Notes under the pieces: generated by a model | What the model was told of the DNA's origin: nothing | What the model saw: the letters and a program-made list of their open reading frames with translations, nothing else | The model's database searches: none | NCBI RefSeq assembly: GCF_000280925.3 | Contig: NZ_CP012109.1 | Location: forward strand, 7,088,501-7,152,500 | Direction of reading: 5' to 3' | Length of the DNA: 64,000 nucleotides | Origin: Myxococcus hansupus | GTDB lineage: Bacteria > Myxococcota > Myxococcia > Myxococcales > Myxococcaceae | Made by a program: the position numbers and the translations under genes | Part shown: piece after piece, positions 28,032 through 38,905 of the stretch | How the letters are laid out: each line of letters starts with the position of its first letter | How positions within the stretch are numbered: the first letter of the stretch is position 1

Positions 28032-29891
28032 TCACGGCGCGGGCATCAACTGCTGCACCACGGGGCGCCGCTCCACCGGGACCGGGGACGCGCCCTTCTC
28101 CAGCGGCCACACCCAGGGCACGGCCACCGTGAGGAGGACCACCAGCAGCGCGGTGAGCGGCGTGCCCAGGCGGAAGAAGTCCGTGAAGCGGTAGTGCCCG
28201 GGCCCGTAGACGAGCACGCAGCTAGGCTCCAGTGGGGTGATGAACGAGCAGCTCGCCGCCAGCGTCACCGCGATGGCGAAGGGCCGCGCGTCCACGCCGA
28301 GTTGCTGCGCGGCGTTGAGTGCCACCGGCAGCACCACCAGCGCCGCGGCCTGGTTGCTCATGGGCGCCGACAGGACGATGGTCAGCACCATCAGCAGCAC
28401 CATCACCATCCGCGGGCCGCCGTACGTGCCCAGCCGGGCCACGTGGTCGCCGAGGAACGCGCCCGCGCCGCTCACCTCCATGGCCAGGCCCAGCGCCATC
28501 ATGGAGCCGATGAGCAGCACCACGCGCCAGTCCACCCGGAACGCGCTGCGCGGGTCCACGCAGCCGGTGGCGATCATCAGCAGCATGCCCGTGAGGCCCG
28601 CCACCGACAGCGGCACCACGCCCAGCGAGCCCACCAACAGCGCGCCCAGGAAGAGCACCACCGCCAGCAGCGCCTTGCCGTAGCGCGGCGGCTGGTAGTC
28701 GTGGCCTCCGAGCACCGTCAGGGTGCCGCCCCGCGCCAGCTCATCCACCTTGCTCCGCGCCCCGCGCAGGAGCAGCACGTCGCCCACCGACAGCGGCAAC
28801 ATGGACATGGAGCGCTCCCCGAAGGTGCGCCCCAACAGTTGAAGCTTGGTGACGCGCTGGATGGCGGGCTTGCGGTGCAGGGCCAGCGCCACCATGCCGT
28901 AGCGCTCCACGAAGAGCGTCTCCTTCAGGCTGCGTCCCACCAACGGACTGCCAGGCGGCACGCTGGCCTCGATGAGGATGGAGTCCTTTTCGCGCAGCTC
29001 CTCGTCGGACAGGCGCACGTCCGGGCGGATTTCGATGCCGCGCAGGTCCTTCACCCGCAGAATCGCCTCGCGGTTGCCCTCGATGAGCAGCCGCTCGTCG
29101 CCGCGCAGCCGGTGGCTCGGCACCGCGGGCAGGGCCCCACCGTCGCGGATGATGCCGATGACGCGCAGCCCCAGCCCCTCCGAGATGTCCCCCAACTCCT
29201 TGCCCACGTAGCGCGAGTCCGGCGGCAGCACCGCCTCCGTGAGGTAGTCGCGCAGCGTCCAGTCCTCCATCGCGCCCCTCCCCTCCCGCGACGGCAGGAG
29301 GAGCGGCCCCAGCAGCACCACCACCAGGATGCCGACGATGGCCAGCGGCAGCCCCACCGGCGCCAGCTCCGCCACGCCGATGCCCGGCATGCCCAAGCGC
29401 TGCAAGGCGGCGGACATCACCAGGTTGGTGGACGTGCCGTAGAGGAAAACCATCCCGCCCAGCATCGACGCGTACGCCAGCGGCAACAGCACCTTGCTCT
29501 TGGGCACCTTGGCCCGCTGCGCCGCGCCAATGGCCACCGGCAGGAAGGCCGCCGTCGTCACCGTGTTGGAGATGACAGAGGAGAACGCCGCCACCGCCAC
29601 CATCATCGCCATCACGAACGTCTGGTGGCCGAAGCGCGCGAAGAAGGACAGCCGTTGACCCACCAACTGAACCACGCCCGTCGACGCGAGCCCCTGGGTC
29701 ATCGCCAACAGCGTGAAGATGAAGATGACGGTGTCGTTGCTGAACCCCTCGAAGGCCTGCGCCGGCGTGAGCACGCCGGTCAGCGCCAGCAGGCACACCA
29801 CCACGAGCGAGCTCACCTCGATGGGGAGCGAATCGAACGAAAACAGCACCAGCGCGACAACAACGACACCCAGGACGATGGCGATGGTCAT
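28032..29891 (-). CDS. SLC13-family permease with two TrkA-C (RCK_C) domains
   Basis: A 619-residue inner-membrane transporter with about 11-12 helices in two bundles interrupted by a soluble insert (about 195-400). The insert contains two RCK_C/TrkA-C-like domains (ELGDISEGLGLRVIGIIRDG and SLKETLFVERYGMVALALHRK). The SLC13/DASS signature SNTVTTAAFLPVAIG lies at about 110 and its pseudo-repeat SNQAAALVVLPVALN near 520. Family members carry dicarboxylates, sulfate or other anions, commonly with sodium. The gene is divergent from pckG with about 210 bp between them, which fits import of C4 acids feeding gluconeogenesis but does not prove it. Confidence 0.9.
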   Translation of the reverse strand: MTIAIVLGVVVVALVLFSFDSLPIEVSSLVVVCLLALTGVLTPAQAFEGFSNDTVIFIFTLLAMTQGLASTGVVQLVGQRLSFFARFGHQTFVMAMMVAVAAFSSVISNTVTTAAFLPVAIGAAQRAKVPKSKVLLPLAYASMLGGMVFLYGTSTNLVMSAALQRLGMPGIGVAELAPVGLPLAIVGILVVVLLGPLLLPSREGRGAMEDWTLRDYLTEAVLPPDSRYVGKELGDISEGLGLRVIGIIRDGGALPAVPSHRLRGDERLLIEGNREAILRVKDLRGIEIRPDVRLSDEELREKDSILIEASVPPGSPLVGRSLKETLFVERYGMVALALHRKPAIQRVTKLQLLGRTFGERSMSMLPLSVGDVLLLRGARSKVDELARGGTLTVLGGHDYQPPRYGKALLAVVLFLGALLVGSLGVVPLSVAGLTGMLLMIATGCVDPRSAFRVDWRVVLLIGSMMALGLAMEVSGAGAFLGDHVARLGTYGGPRMVMVLLMVLTIVLSAPMSNQAAALVVLPVALNAAQQLGVDARPFAIAVTLAASCSFITPLEPSCVLVYGPGHYRFTDFFRLGTPLTALLVVLLTVAVPWVWPLEKGASPVPVERRPVVQQLMPAP

Positions 29892-30101
29892 AAGGCCCGC
29901 CCCAAGCTGTATTCGCTGGGCTGATAAGGCGAGTCCCGTGGCGCAGTGCGCCGTCCACTACTGAATGCCCGGCCTCTGATAAGTGGAATTAGGACCGGCC
30001 TGTTCGGTACCAAGGTGAGTGACCGGTCGCGGGTTGCATTTGCGCCCCCCTTCCAGAACGTTTGGGGCCTGTCTCCAGACATGAACCACAAGGACGAATC
30101 C

Positions 30102-31895
<1,794 letters not shown>

Positions 31896-31929
31896 GTCCC
31901 AGGACGCCTGTAGCACCCTGAATCACCGA

Positions 31930-31969
31930 AAGGCCGCTTCCCGCTCATACGCAGAGCGGGGGCGGCCTT
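31930..31969 (+). terminator. rho-independent-type terminator of pckG
   Basis: AAGGCCGC (31930-31937) pairs with GCGGCCTT (31962-31969) and, inside it, CCCGCTC pairs with GAGCGGG around the loop ATACGCA. The hairpin has about 15 paired bases and is followed a few bases later by GTTTT. It lies about 35 bases after the pckG stop. Confidence 0.85.
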
Positions 31970-32038
31970 CCGCGTTTTCACAGGAAGTAAAAGTCAGCTC
32001 TTCGACCTTCCGGCTTCTCCGCGCTAGGCTCTCAGGTC

Positions 32039-32857
32039 ATGAGACTGGCTTTCGTGTTGTCGGTGATTCTCGCGCTGGCGCCGCCTGTGGCGTTTGCGCA
32101 ACGCGGGAAAAATGCAGCGGCCCTCATCAAGGAGGGCGAGCGCTTGTATCAGGCAGGCAAGTACCAGGAGGCCGCGGAAGCGCTGAAGAAGGCGCACGAG
32201 GCCCAGCCCCACTCGCGGCTCATCTACAACATCGCCATCTCCCTGGAGAACGCGGGTGAGCTGCGCGAGGCCGTGAGCTGGTACCAGCAATACGTCGGCG
32301 CCACCGACGGCACGGACCCCACGCTGCTCAAGCGCAGCTCGCGCAGCATCGACCGGCTGCGGGTGCTCATCGACAAGGAAGACCAGGCCTCGGCCTCGGC
32401 CAACGCCGAGCGTCAGCGGCTGCAGGATGAAGCGGACGCCGCGCGCAAGCAGGCGGAGGAAGAGCAGCTCGCGGCCCGCCGCGCCGAGGACGAGAGCCGG
32501 CGTCAGCAGGAGGCGGAGCTGCAGCGCGCGCTGACGTCCTACAAGCGCCAGCGCATTGGCGCCTTCGCCGCGGGCGGCGTGGGCGTGGCGGGCGTGGTGG
32601 CGGGTGTGCTGTTCGGCATGCAGGCGCGCGACGCGCGCGAGCAGTTCGACGGCGCCACCCGGGTGGAGACCAAGGAGGAGTTCGCCGACAAGACGCGCAG
32701 CCGCGCGCTGCTGGCGGACATCGGCTTCGGCGTGGGTCTGGCCGGTGCCATCACCGCCATCATCCTCTATCCGAAGGAAGGCCCCCCGGTCGCGGGCGAG
32801 GTTCGAGTCACGATGGCGCCCAAGGGCGCGGGTGCGGGAATGGCGGTGAGCTTCTGA
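32039..32857 (+). CDS. TPR/coiled-coil membrane protein
   Basis: A 272-residue protein with a signal peptide (cleavage near AFAQ, about 20) and two to three TPR helices (LIKEGERLYQAGKYQEAAEAL at about 29). A Glu/Gln/Arg-rich coiled coil follows (about 115-170), then two predicted membrane helices (about 178-200 and 228-248) and a short tail. This TPR plus C-terminal hydrophobic pair is common in myxobacterial PEGA/TPR-type proteins of unknown function. Its stop overlaps the start of the next gene by one base (TGATG), so the two are translationally coupled. Confidence 0.8.
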   Translation: MRLAFVLSVILALAPPVAFAQRGKNAAALIKEGERLYQAGKYQEAAEALKKAHEAQPHSRLIYNIAISLENAGELREAVSWYQQYVGATDGTDPTLLKRSSRSIDRLRVLIDKEDQASASANAERQRLQDEADAARKQAEEEQLAARRAEDESRRQQEAELQRALTSYKRQRIGAFAAGGVGVAGVVAGVLFGMQARDAREQFDGATRVETKEEFADKTRSRALLADIGFGVGLAGAITAIILYPKEGPPVAGEVRVTMAPKGAGAGMAVSF

Positions 32858-34284
32858 TGCGCGCGCTAGGACTGTTGATGACGGGGAGCACCCTGCTGAT
32901 GGCCGGGTGCAGCTTCACCACCGCGAGCGGACTGACCGAGTGCGAGACGTCCTCGGACTGCGCCACCGCGCAGGTGTGCAACGCGGGCTACTGCCTGCCT
33001 CAGCCGGAGGGGTGTGGCGAAATCTATGGCCCCGCCTCCTCGAGCAACGCCATCGCCCTGGGCGCCGCGGTGCCGCTCAGCACCGCCGACGGCCCGGACG
33101 AGTCCGAGGTGCAGGCCATCAACGCCATCAAGCTGGCCCTCGACGAGGTGAACCAGCGCGAGGGCGTCAACGGCCGGCCCTTCGTGCTCCACATCTGCGA
33201 CACGCGCTCCGAGCCGAACCGGGCCGCCGGGCAGGCGCAGTGGCTGATTGACGAGCGCAAGGTGCAGATGATCTTCACCTCCAGCAGCGCCCAGGCGCTC
33301 GCGGTGTCGTCGCTCACCGTGCCCGCTGGCGTGCTGATGATTACCTACAGCGGCACCAGCCCGGACATCGCCAACATCAACGACCAGAACGGCACGGACG
33401 CCGGCCTGGTGTGGCGGACGGCGCCCTCCGACGTGCTCCAGGGCCGCATCATCGCCGACCTGCTCCAGAACCGCATCGCGGTGACGGGCGCCACGCCCTT
33501 CGCGGACATCTCCCGCCTGGGCATCAGCTACGTGAACGATGCCTACGGCCAGGGCCTGTTCGCGGTCACGCTCGGCCGCATCGACTCCACCCTGCGCAGC
33601 GTGACGTCCGCGCAGTACGCGCGCAACAGCACCGACTTCGCCAACGTGGTGCGGCACATCACCCAGGATCAGCCGGACGTCGAGGTCCTCATCGGCTTCT
33701 CCGAGGACAACGCGCGCATCATCAACCAGACCATCTCCGGAGGCCGGACCAGCCAGCGCTGGTTCTTCACCGACGCGGGCAAGGACCGGGGCCTCTTCAC
33801 CGCCCTGGGCGCCAACGCGCAGTACGTGGAAGGCTCCTACGGCACCGCGCCCGCCCAGGCCCGTCCGGACCTCGTCTACCGGCTGTTCGCCCAGCGCTTC
33901 CAGTCCGCCTACCAGACGGACCCGGGGCAGTACTCGTTCACCGCGCACGCGTATGACGCCATGTACCTGGTGGCGCTCGGCGCCGCGTACGCCGCCGGTC
34001 CCGACGTCAACAACCCGCAGCCCATCACCGGCGCGCGCATGGCGGACGGCCTGGCACGCGTGACGCCGGCTCCGGGAGAAACCGCGCCCGCGTTCAACCT
34101 GGGCACGGAGGGCTTCGGCGGTGCCCGCGAGGCCATCCGCAACGGGACCATCATCGACGTGACGGGCGCCAGCGGAAACCTGAACTTCAACGCCTCCGGC
34201 GAGGCGCCGTCCGAGTACGAACTCTTCCGCGTGACGAGCAACGGCTTCGAGACGATTCAGCTCATCACCCCGCCCACGCAGTGA
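32857..34284 (+). CDS. Leu/Ile/Val-type periplasmic-binding lipoprotein with Cys-rich N-terminus
   Basis: A 475-residue lipoprotein: signal peptide with lipobox MAGC (Cys at about 18), a Cys-rich stretch (about 28-54, six Cys in a C-x5-C-x5-C-x4-C pattern seen in many myxobacterial lipoproteins), then a Peripla_BP_6/LivJ-type domain. The binding domain begins IALGAAVPLSTADG, has ALDEVN and RLGISYVNDAYGQGL, and continues to about 460. Such domains bind amino acids or related ligands for ABC import or receptors. No ABC permease or ATPase gene is nearby. It is coupled to the TPR gene upstream. Confidence 0.85.
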   Translation: MRALGLLMTGSTLLMAGCSFTTASGLTECETSSDCATAQVCNAGYCLPQPEGCGEIYGPASSSNAIALGAAVPLSTADGPDESEVQAINAIKLALDEVNQREGVNGRPFVLHICDTRSEPNRAAGQAQWLIDERKVQMIFTSSSAQALAVSSLTVPAGVLMITYSGTSPDIANINDQNGTDAGLVWRTAPSDVLQGRIIADLLQNRIAVTGATPFADISRLGISYVNDAYGQGLFAVTLGRIDSTLRSVTSAQYARNSTDFANVVRHITQDQPDVEVLIGFSEDNARIINQTISGGRTSQRWFFTDAGKDRGLFTALGANAQYVEGSYGTAPAQARPDLVYRLFAQRFQSAYQTDPGQYSFTAHAYDAMYLVALGAAYAAGPDVNNPQPITGARMADGLARVTPAPGETAPAFNLGTEGFGGAREAIRNGTIIDVTGASGNLNFNASGEAPSEYELFRVTSNGFETIQLITPPTQ

Positions 34285-34289
34285 CGTGA

Positions 34290-34306
34290 GGGGCCCTCAG
34301 GGCCCC
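34290..34306. terminator. short bidirectional terminator-like palindrome
   Basis: GGGGCCCTCAGGGCCCC is a near-perfect palindrome in the 12-bp gap and overlapping the end of the two converging genes. As RNA it forms a GGGGCC/GGCCCC stem with a five-base loop. Confidence 0.45.
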
Positions 34307-35463
34307 AGCGTCCGCGCGAGCACCTCGACGGCGGCGGCGAACACCTCGGGCTGTGGCAGCAGCGACAGCACGAGGAAGGCGCCGCCGCCGAAGTCGTAGA
34401 AGTAGCCCGGCTGCACCGCCACGCCCGCGTCCAGCAGGGCCAGGCAGGTGGCCTCCTCGCCGGGCTGCCTCGGAATCCGCAGCACCGCGCTCCACCCGCC
34501 CTCCGCCGGCACCACGTCCCACGGTGCGCCCACGGGCCGGGCCGCGAGCAGGCGCTGGCGGTTGCCCCTCACCCGCTCCAGCACCGCCGCCTGGAAGCGC
34601 GGCGCATGCGCCAACAGCCCTGGCAGGGCGCGCTGCACGGGCGTGCCCACGGGGAGGACGGCGTCCGCCAGCCACTCCAGCCGGGCCAGCGCCTCGTCAC
34701 GGAGGTGCGCGGGCCCGCCCACGTGCGTCCACGCCAGCTTGAGGCCGGGCAGCCCCGCGGACTTGGACAGGCCCCCGAGCGCGAAGGTGAGCATGGGCAA
34801 ATCGCGCCCCGCCACCGTCTCCACGCGCCCCTGCCCCGCGTCCCACGCGAAGGGCGAGAAGACCTCGTCGCAGACGAGCGGCAACCTCCGACGCGCGCAG
34901 ACGTCCGCCAGCGCGGCCAGCTCGCCTTCGTGCAGGAAGTGGCCGGTGGGGTTGCCGGGGTTCACCACCAGCACCGCGCGGGTGCGGTCGTCCACCGCGT
35001 CGCCCACGGCGTCCGCGTCCAGGCCGAAGCCGTGGGCCCGCGGCAAGGGGTAGGAGCGCGTCTGGACGCCTTCCAGGCGCGCGAGGTGCTCGAAGAGGGG
35101 GTAACAGGGGGCCGGGACGAGCACGTTGTCCCCGGGCTCGCACAGGAGCTTGAAGAGCCAGCCGTAGGCCTCGCTGGTGCTGGAGGTCAGCAGCAGGTGC
35201 TCGGCGGCCACCCGGGCGCCCCGCGCGGCGAAGTCCGCCACCAGCGCCTGGCGCGCGGTGACGAGACCTTGAGGCTCGGGTTCGTAGGTGAAGGCGCCGT
35301 CGGAGGCCAGCAGGGCCGCGTCCGGCGTGGGCAACCCCACACGCGTGGGGTTGGATTCCGTGAGGTCCCGGAGGGGACGGCCGCTGGCGCGGTGCCGTTC
35401 GAGCGCCAGCGCCAGCGGGTTGGGTGTCCGAGCGAAGTCCGTCCGCGCGGAGAAACGACTCAC
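34297..35463 (-). CDS. class I/II pyridoxal-phosphate aminotransferase
   Basis: A 388-residue fold-type I aminotransferase. Visible motifs are YEPEPQGLVTARQAL, TSSTSEAYGWLFKLL (phosphate cup), VVNPGNPTG at about 167, CDEVFSPF, and the lysine motif LGGLSKSAGLPGLKLAW, in which Lys forms the Schiff base. The substrate is not predictable; it resembles aspartate/tyrosine-like and MalY-like enzymes. Start is GTG at 35463, which overlaps the stop of the upstream small gene (GTGA, 4 bp), so they form a coupled pair. It converges with the binding-protein gene. Confidence 0.9.
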   Translation of the reverse strand: MSRFSARTDFARTPNPLALALERHRASGRPLRDLTESNPTRVGLPTPDAALLASDGAFTYEPEPQGLVTARQALVADFAARGARVAAEHLLLTSSTSEAYGWLFKLLCEPGDNVLVPAPCYPLFEHLARLEGVQTRSYPLPRAHGFGLDADAVGDAVDDRTRAVLVVNPGNPTGHFLHEGELAALADVCARRRLPLVCDEVFSPFAWDAGQGRVETVAGRDLPMLTFALGGLSKSAGLPGLKLAWTHVGGPAHLRDEALARLEWLADAVLPVGTPVQRALPGLLAHAPRFQAAVLERVRGNRQRLLAARPVGAPWDVVPAEGGWSAVLRIPRQPGEEATCLALLDAGVAVQPGYFYDFGGGAFLVLSLLPQPEVFAAAVEVLARTLGP

Positions 35464-35738
35464 AGGCCCGTTTGCAGCATGGCGTTCGCGACACGACGAA
35501 TCAGGTCGCGGCGAACCTCCTTGCGGCAGTGCTCGATGGCCTTGTCGTGGGGTCGGGGAAGTTGAGGGTCGCGCGCGCGCAGAGCGGTCCGGAGCACGAG
35601 CTCCACCTTGGTGGGCTCGATGTGAAAGAGCCGAGGCCCCTCCTTTTGCAGGAAGTAGGAAAGCCCCCTCTGGTCCATGAGCTTCTTGTACAGCCGCCGG
35701 ACGTCCGCGAGGAACGTGAGATCGATGATGTCCGCCAT
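35460..35738 (-). CDS. small hypothetical protein upstream of aminotransferase
   Basis: A 92-residue protein (starting MADIIDLTF; ATG 35777 would add 13 residues) with a helical, charged sequence: LADVRRLYKKLMDQRGLSYFLQKEG, then a small HIEPTKVELVLRTAL segment and a basic C-terminus. Its stop overlaps the aminotransferase GTG start by four bases, which supports it being translated. No family recognised; no strong ribosome binding site precedes either start. Confidence 0.65.
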   Translation of the reverse strand: MADIIDLTFLADVRRLYKKLMDQRGLSYFLQKEGPRLFHIEPTKVELVLRTALRARDPQLPRPHDKAIEHCRKEVRRDLIRRVANAMLQTGL

Positions 35739-35834
35739 TCGTGAGGCGTTCTCGCGCGGAAAAAACGGCACGTCCATTTCACGGCCGCATGTCCCGAAAA
35801 CTTGCGCGACCTGTAGCACTGGCCCTCGGAAGGA

Positions 35835-35871
35835 AACGCGCCGGAGGCCGATTTTCCGGCCTCCGCGCGTT
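35835..35871 (-). terminator. terminator of the bioBFD operon
   Basis: AACGCG (35835-35840) pairs with CGCGTT (35866-35871), and CGGAGGCCG pairs with CGGCCTCCG inside it around an ATTTTC loop, with one bulged C. On the minus strand this stem starts at the bioD stop codon and is followed by a short T-containing run. It separates the biotin genes from the next minus-strand gene. Confidence 0.75.
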
Positions 35872-36554
35872 CAGGGCAGCAGCGGCCGCAGCGCGCGGCG
35901 GAACGCGGCGTGGCGCCGCCGCGCATCGGGCAGGAAGGGCACCGGTCCCAACACCGGGACGCCGTGACGCGCCTCCAGGATGCGCCGGTTGTCTCGCTCC
36001 GAAACATCCTTCGCGGACGTCCCGCGCGACAGCAGCACGGCGCGCACGGCAATGCGGCGCGCGGCCAACGCCTGGAGCGACAGCGCGGTGTGGTTGAGCG
36101 TGCCCAGCCCCGCGCGCGCCACCAGCAGCACGGGCAGGCGCAAGGTGGCGATGAGGTCGATGATGTCGTGCTTCGAATCCAGCGGCACGAACAAGCCCCC
36201 TGCCCCCTCCACCACCGCGGTGCCGCCGCGCAGCCGCCGCCACGCGGCCAGCGTGACGTCCCAGTCGGGCTCGCGGCCCAGGCGGCTGGCGGCCACGCCC
36301 GGCGCCACGGGCAGGCGGAACCGGTGGGGACATACGGCGTCCACGCTCAGCGAGCTGCCCGCCGCCTCCCGCAGGGCCAGCGCGTCCGCGGGCGCGCGCA
36401 GGGAGGCGCAGCCGCTCTCGTAGGGCTTGAAGCCCTCCGGCCGCAGCCCCGCGTCCGCCAGCAGCGACAAGAGCGCGCACGACGCCTGCGTCTTCCCCAC
36501 GCCCGTGTCCGTGCCGGTGACGAAAATCTGGAACGGCTTGCGCGTGTCAGCCAC
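35871..36554 (-). CDS. bioD: dethiobiotin synthetase
   Basis: ATP-dependent formation of the ureido ring of dethiobiotin from 7,8-diaminopelargonic acid and CO2. The 227-residue product has the P-loop GTDTGVGKT at about 13-21, [18 protein letters not shown] at about 114, and a helical C-terminus. Its start overlaps the end of bioF by eight bases, so translation is coupled. It is the last gene of bioB-bioF-bioD and ends at a strong hairpin. Confidence 0.94.
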   Translation of the reverse strand: MADTRKPFQIFVTGTDTGVGKTQASCALLSLLADAGLRPEGFKPYESGCASLRAPADALALREAAGSSLSVDAVCPHRFRLPVAPGVAASRLGREPDWDVTLAAWRRLRGGTAVVEGAGGLFVPLDSKHDIIDLIATLRLPVLLVARAGLGTLNHTALSLQALAARRIAVRAVLLSRGTSAKDVSERDNRRILEARHGVPVLGPVPFLPDARRRHAAFRRALRPLLP

Positions 36555-37722
36555 GGTGGACTCCCACGCCGCGCAGCGCCTCCAGCGCCAGGTCCACGTG
36601 GCCCACGGTGTGGGACGCGGACAGGCAGAAGCGCAGGCGGCTGGTGCCCTCCGGAACGGTGGGCGGACGGATGGCCTTCACCAACACCCCCGCCTCGCGC
36701 AGGCGCCTCGCGGCGTCCAGGGCACGCTCGGGCTCGCCGAGGATGACGGGGAACACGGCGCTGCGCGGCTCGGCCTGCAAGCCCAGGCTCCGCAGGCCCT
36801 CCGCGAAGCGGCGGATGTTGCGCCACAGCCGCTCCCGCAGCGGCGGGTCCCCTTCCACCGCGTCCACGGCGGCCTCGGCGGCGGCGCACAGGTGCGCGGG
36901 CAACGCCGTGGAGAACACGAAGGGCCGCGCCCGCGACACCAACAGGTCCGCCACCGCGCGCGAGGTGGCCACGTACGCCCCCATGACGCCCAGGGCCTTG
37001 CTCAAGGTCCCCATGCGCAGGTCCACCGCGTCCTCCAGGCCCAGCTCGTCGCAGAGGCCCGCGCCCCGCGCGCCCAGCACGCCGGTGGCATGCGCCTCGT
37101 CCACCATCAGCGCGGCGCCGTGGGCACGGCACGCGGCGACGATGTCGCGCAGCGGCGCGGTGTCTCCATCCATGGAGAAGACGGTGTCCGTCACCACCAG
37201 CTTGCGCCGGGCGGGGGTCTCCGCGAGCGCGCGCTCCAGCGCCTCCACGTCCGCGTGGGGATAGACGCAGACGCGGGCGCGGGACAGGCGGCAGCCATCC
37301 ACGAGCGAGGCGTGGTTGAGCGCGTCGGAGAAGACAGAGTCTCCGGGCCCCACCAGCGCGGGGATGATGCCGGTGTTCGCGGCATAGCCGCTGTTGAACA
37401 GGCGCACGGCCTCGGCGCGCTCGAAGGCGGCCAGGCGGGCCTCCAGCCGATGGTGCGCGGCGGTGTCTCCCACCACCAAACGACTGGCGCCGGTGCCCAC
37501 ACCGTAGCGCTCCACCGCCGCCAGGGCCGCGGCGCGCACGGTGGGCGACGAGGCCAGTCCCAGGTAGTCGTTGGACGAGAAGTTGACGAGCGTCTCGCCC
37601 CCCACGCGGACCACGGGCCCCTGGGGTGAATCCAGGGGCTCCAGGTACCGGCGCAGACCGCGCTCGGACAGGGCCTCCAAATCCTCCCGGGCCCACGCCG
37701 CCGCGACGGTGTCATCAGTCAC
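36547..37722 (-). CDS. bioF: 8-amino-7-oxononanoate synthase
   Basis: Pyridoxal-phosphate enzyme that condenses pimeloyl-thioester with alanine. The 391-residue product has the alpha-oxoamine synthase pattern: [14 protein letters not shown] at about 48, [46 protein letters not shown] and the Schiff-base Lys in [14 protein letters not shown]. It starts six bases after bioB ends and overlaps bioD by eight bases. Confidence 0.95.
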   Translation of the reverse strand: MTDDTVAAAWAREDLEALSERGLRRYLEPLDSPQGPVVRVGGETLVNFSSNDYLGLASSPTVRAAALAAVERYGVGTGASRLVVGDTAAHHRLEARLAAFERAEAVRLFNSGYAANTGIIPALVGPGDSVFSDALNHASLVDGCRLSRARVCVYPHADVEALERALAETPARRKLVVTDTVFSMDGDTAPLRDIVAACRAHGAALMVDEAHATGVLGARGAGLCDELGLEDAVDLRMGTLSKALGVMGAYVATSRAVADLLVSRARPFVFSTALPAHLCAAAEAAVDAVEGDPPLRERLWRNIRRFAEGLRSLGLQAEPRSAVFPVILGEPERALDAARRLREAGVLVKAIRPPTVPEGTSRLRFCLSASHTVGHVDLALEALRGVGVHRG

Positions 37723-37728
37723 GATGAA

Positions 37729-38766
37729 TCAACCTTCCTGACGCGGCTCCAGGGGGCGGATGCCCGCCTTCTCCAACAGGGCCATGTCCTGGGTGTACTC
37801 CGGGTTGCCGGTGGTGAGCAGCTTCTCGCCGAAGAAGAGCGAGTTGGCGCCCGCCATCATGCACAGAAGCTGCGCCTCTTCGTTCATCTGCTGCCGGCCC
37901 GCGGACAGGCGCACCATGGACTGCGGCATCAGGATGCGCGCCGTGGCGATGGTCCGCACCATGTCCACCGTCTCCACGCGCTGCTGCTCCTGGAGCGGCG
38001 TGCCCTCCACCGCCACCAGCGCGTTGATGGGCACCGACTCCGGGTGGTGCTCCTGGTTGGACAGCGTGCGCAGCAGGTTGCAGCGGTCCTCCACCGACTC
38101 GCCCATGCCGATGATGCCGCCGCAGCACACGGAGATGCCGGCGTCACGCACGCGGTTGAGGGTGCGCAGGCGGTCCTCGAACGTCCGGGTGGAGATGATG
38201 TCGCCGTAGTGCTCGGGCGAGGTGTCCAGGTTGTGGTTGTAGGCGGACAGGCCGGCCTCGCGCAGGCGCTTCGCCTGGCTGTCGGAGAGCATGCCCAACG
38301 TGGCGCACGCCTCCATGCCCAGCGCGCGCACGCCGCGCACCATCTCCAGCACACTGTCGAATTGCGGACCGTCCTTCACCTCACGCCATGCGGCGCCCAT
38401 GCAGAAACGGGTGGCTCCGGCGGCGCGGGCCTTGGACGCGGCGTCCAGCACCTCCGGCACCGCCATCAGCTTCTCCGCCTTGACGCCCGTCTTGTAGCGC
38501 GCGGCCTGCGGGCAGTAGGAGCAGTCCTCCGGGCAGCCACCCGTCTTGATGGACAGCAGCGAACAGAGCTGCACCTTGTTGTCCACGAACACCGCCCGGT
38601 GGACCGTCTGCGCCCGGTGCACCAGGTCCAGCAGCGGCAGCTCGTAGAGCGCCTTCACCTCGGCCAGGGACCAGTCGTGACGCACGTCCACGCCCGAGGG
38701 CGGCGGCGCGGCGACATGGGCATGGCCGGAGAAGGACTCGCTGGAGGCGGTGACGGTGTCGGGCAT
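37729..38766 (-). CDS. bioB: biotin synthase
   Basis: Radical-SAM enzyme that inserts sulfur into dethiobiotin. The 345-residue product has the 4Fe-4S motif in [14 protein letters not shown] (C-x3-C-x2-C) at about 72, [30 protein letters not shown] and [10 protein letters not shown] near the end, with the Arg and Cys residues that hold the auxiliary 2Fe-2S cluster. It is the first gene of bioB-bioF-bioD. The upstream region holds a BirA-like operator. bioA, bioC and bioH are not in the window. Confidence 0.96.
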   Translation of the reverse strand: MPDTVTASSESFSGHAHVAAPPPSGVDVRHDWSLAEVKALYELPLLDLVHRAQTVHRAVFVDNKVQLCSLLSIKTGGCPEDCSYCPQAARYKTGVKAEKLMAVPEVLDAASKARAAGATRFCMGAAWREVKDGPQFDSVLEMVRGVRALGMEACATLGMLSDSQAKRLREAGLSAYNHNLDTSPEHYGDIISTRTFEDRLRTLNRVRDAGISVCCGGIIGMGESVEDRCNLLRTLSNQEHHPESVPINALVAVEGTPLQEQQRVETVDMVRTIATARILMPQSMVRLSAGRQQMNEEAQLLCMMAGANSLFFGEKLLTTGNPEYTQDMALLEKAGIRPLEPRQEG

Positions 38767-38811
38767 GGGCTCCTCTACGGACGAATGAGGGCCCGAACGT
38801 GCGCGGACCCC

Positions 38812-38855
38812 GGAAAGTTGTCAACGCCTGCGAGCAGACAGGTTGACGACTTTCC
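38812..38855. promoter_or_regulatory. BirA-like (biotin repressor) operator upstream of bioB
   Basis: GGAAAGTTGTCAAC (38812-38825) and GTTGACGACTTTCC (38842-38855) form a 14-bp inverted repeat with one mismatch and a 16-base spacer. The core reads TTGTCAACg-N14-gGTTGACgA, which has the layout of the known BirA box (two 9-bp half-sites TTGTnAACC and GGTTnACAA about 14-16 bp apart). It lies 46-89 bp before the bioB start, and on the minus strand it includes a TTGACA hexamer that could be a -35 element. Confidence 0.75.
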
Positions 38856-38905
38856 AGGGCCCATCTCCCCTTGGGAGGGGTCAGCGCGTCAGACGACGCG
38901 CGGCA

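Noticed and set aside
28194-29924. 576-residue open frame on the plus strand across the SLC13 gene
   Set aside because: Composition (His, Gln, Arg-rich) typical of an antisense shadow; the minus-strand protein has proper membrane topology.
34297-35463. Aminotransferase as a bioA substitute
   Set aside because: It is of fold-type I class I/II, not the class III family of BioA, and lies beyond the bio operon terminator.
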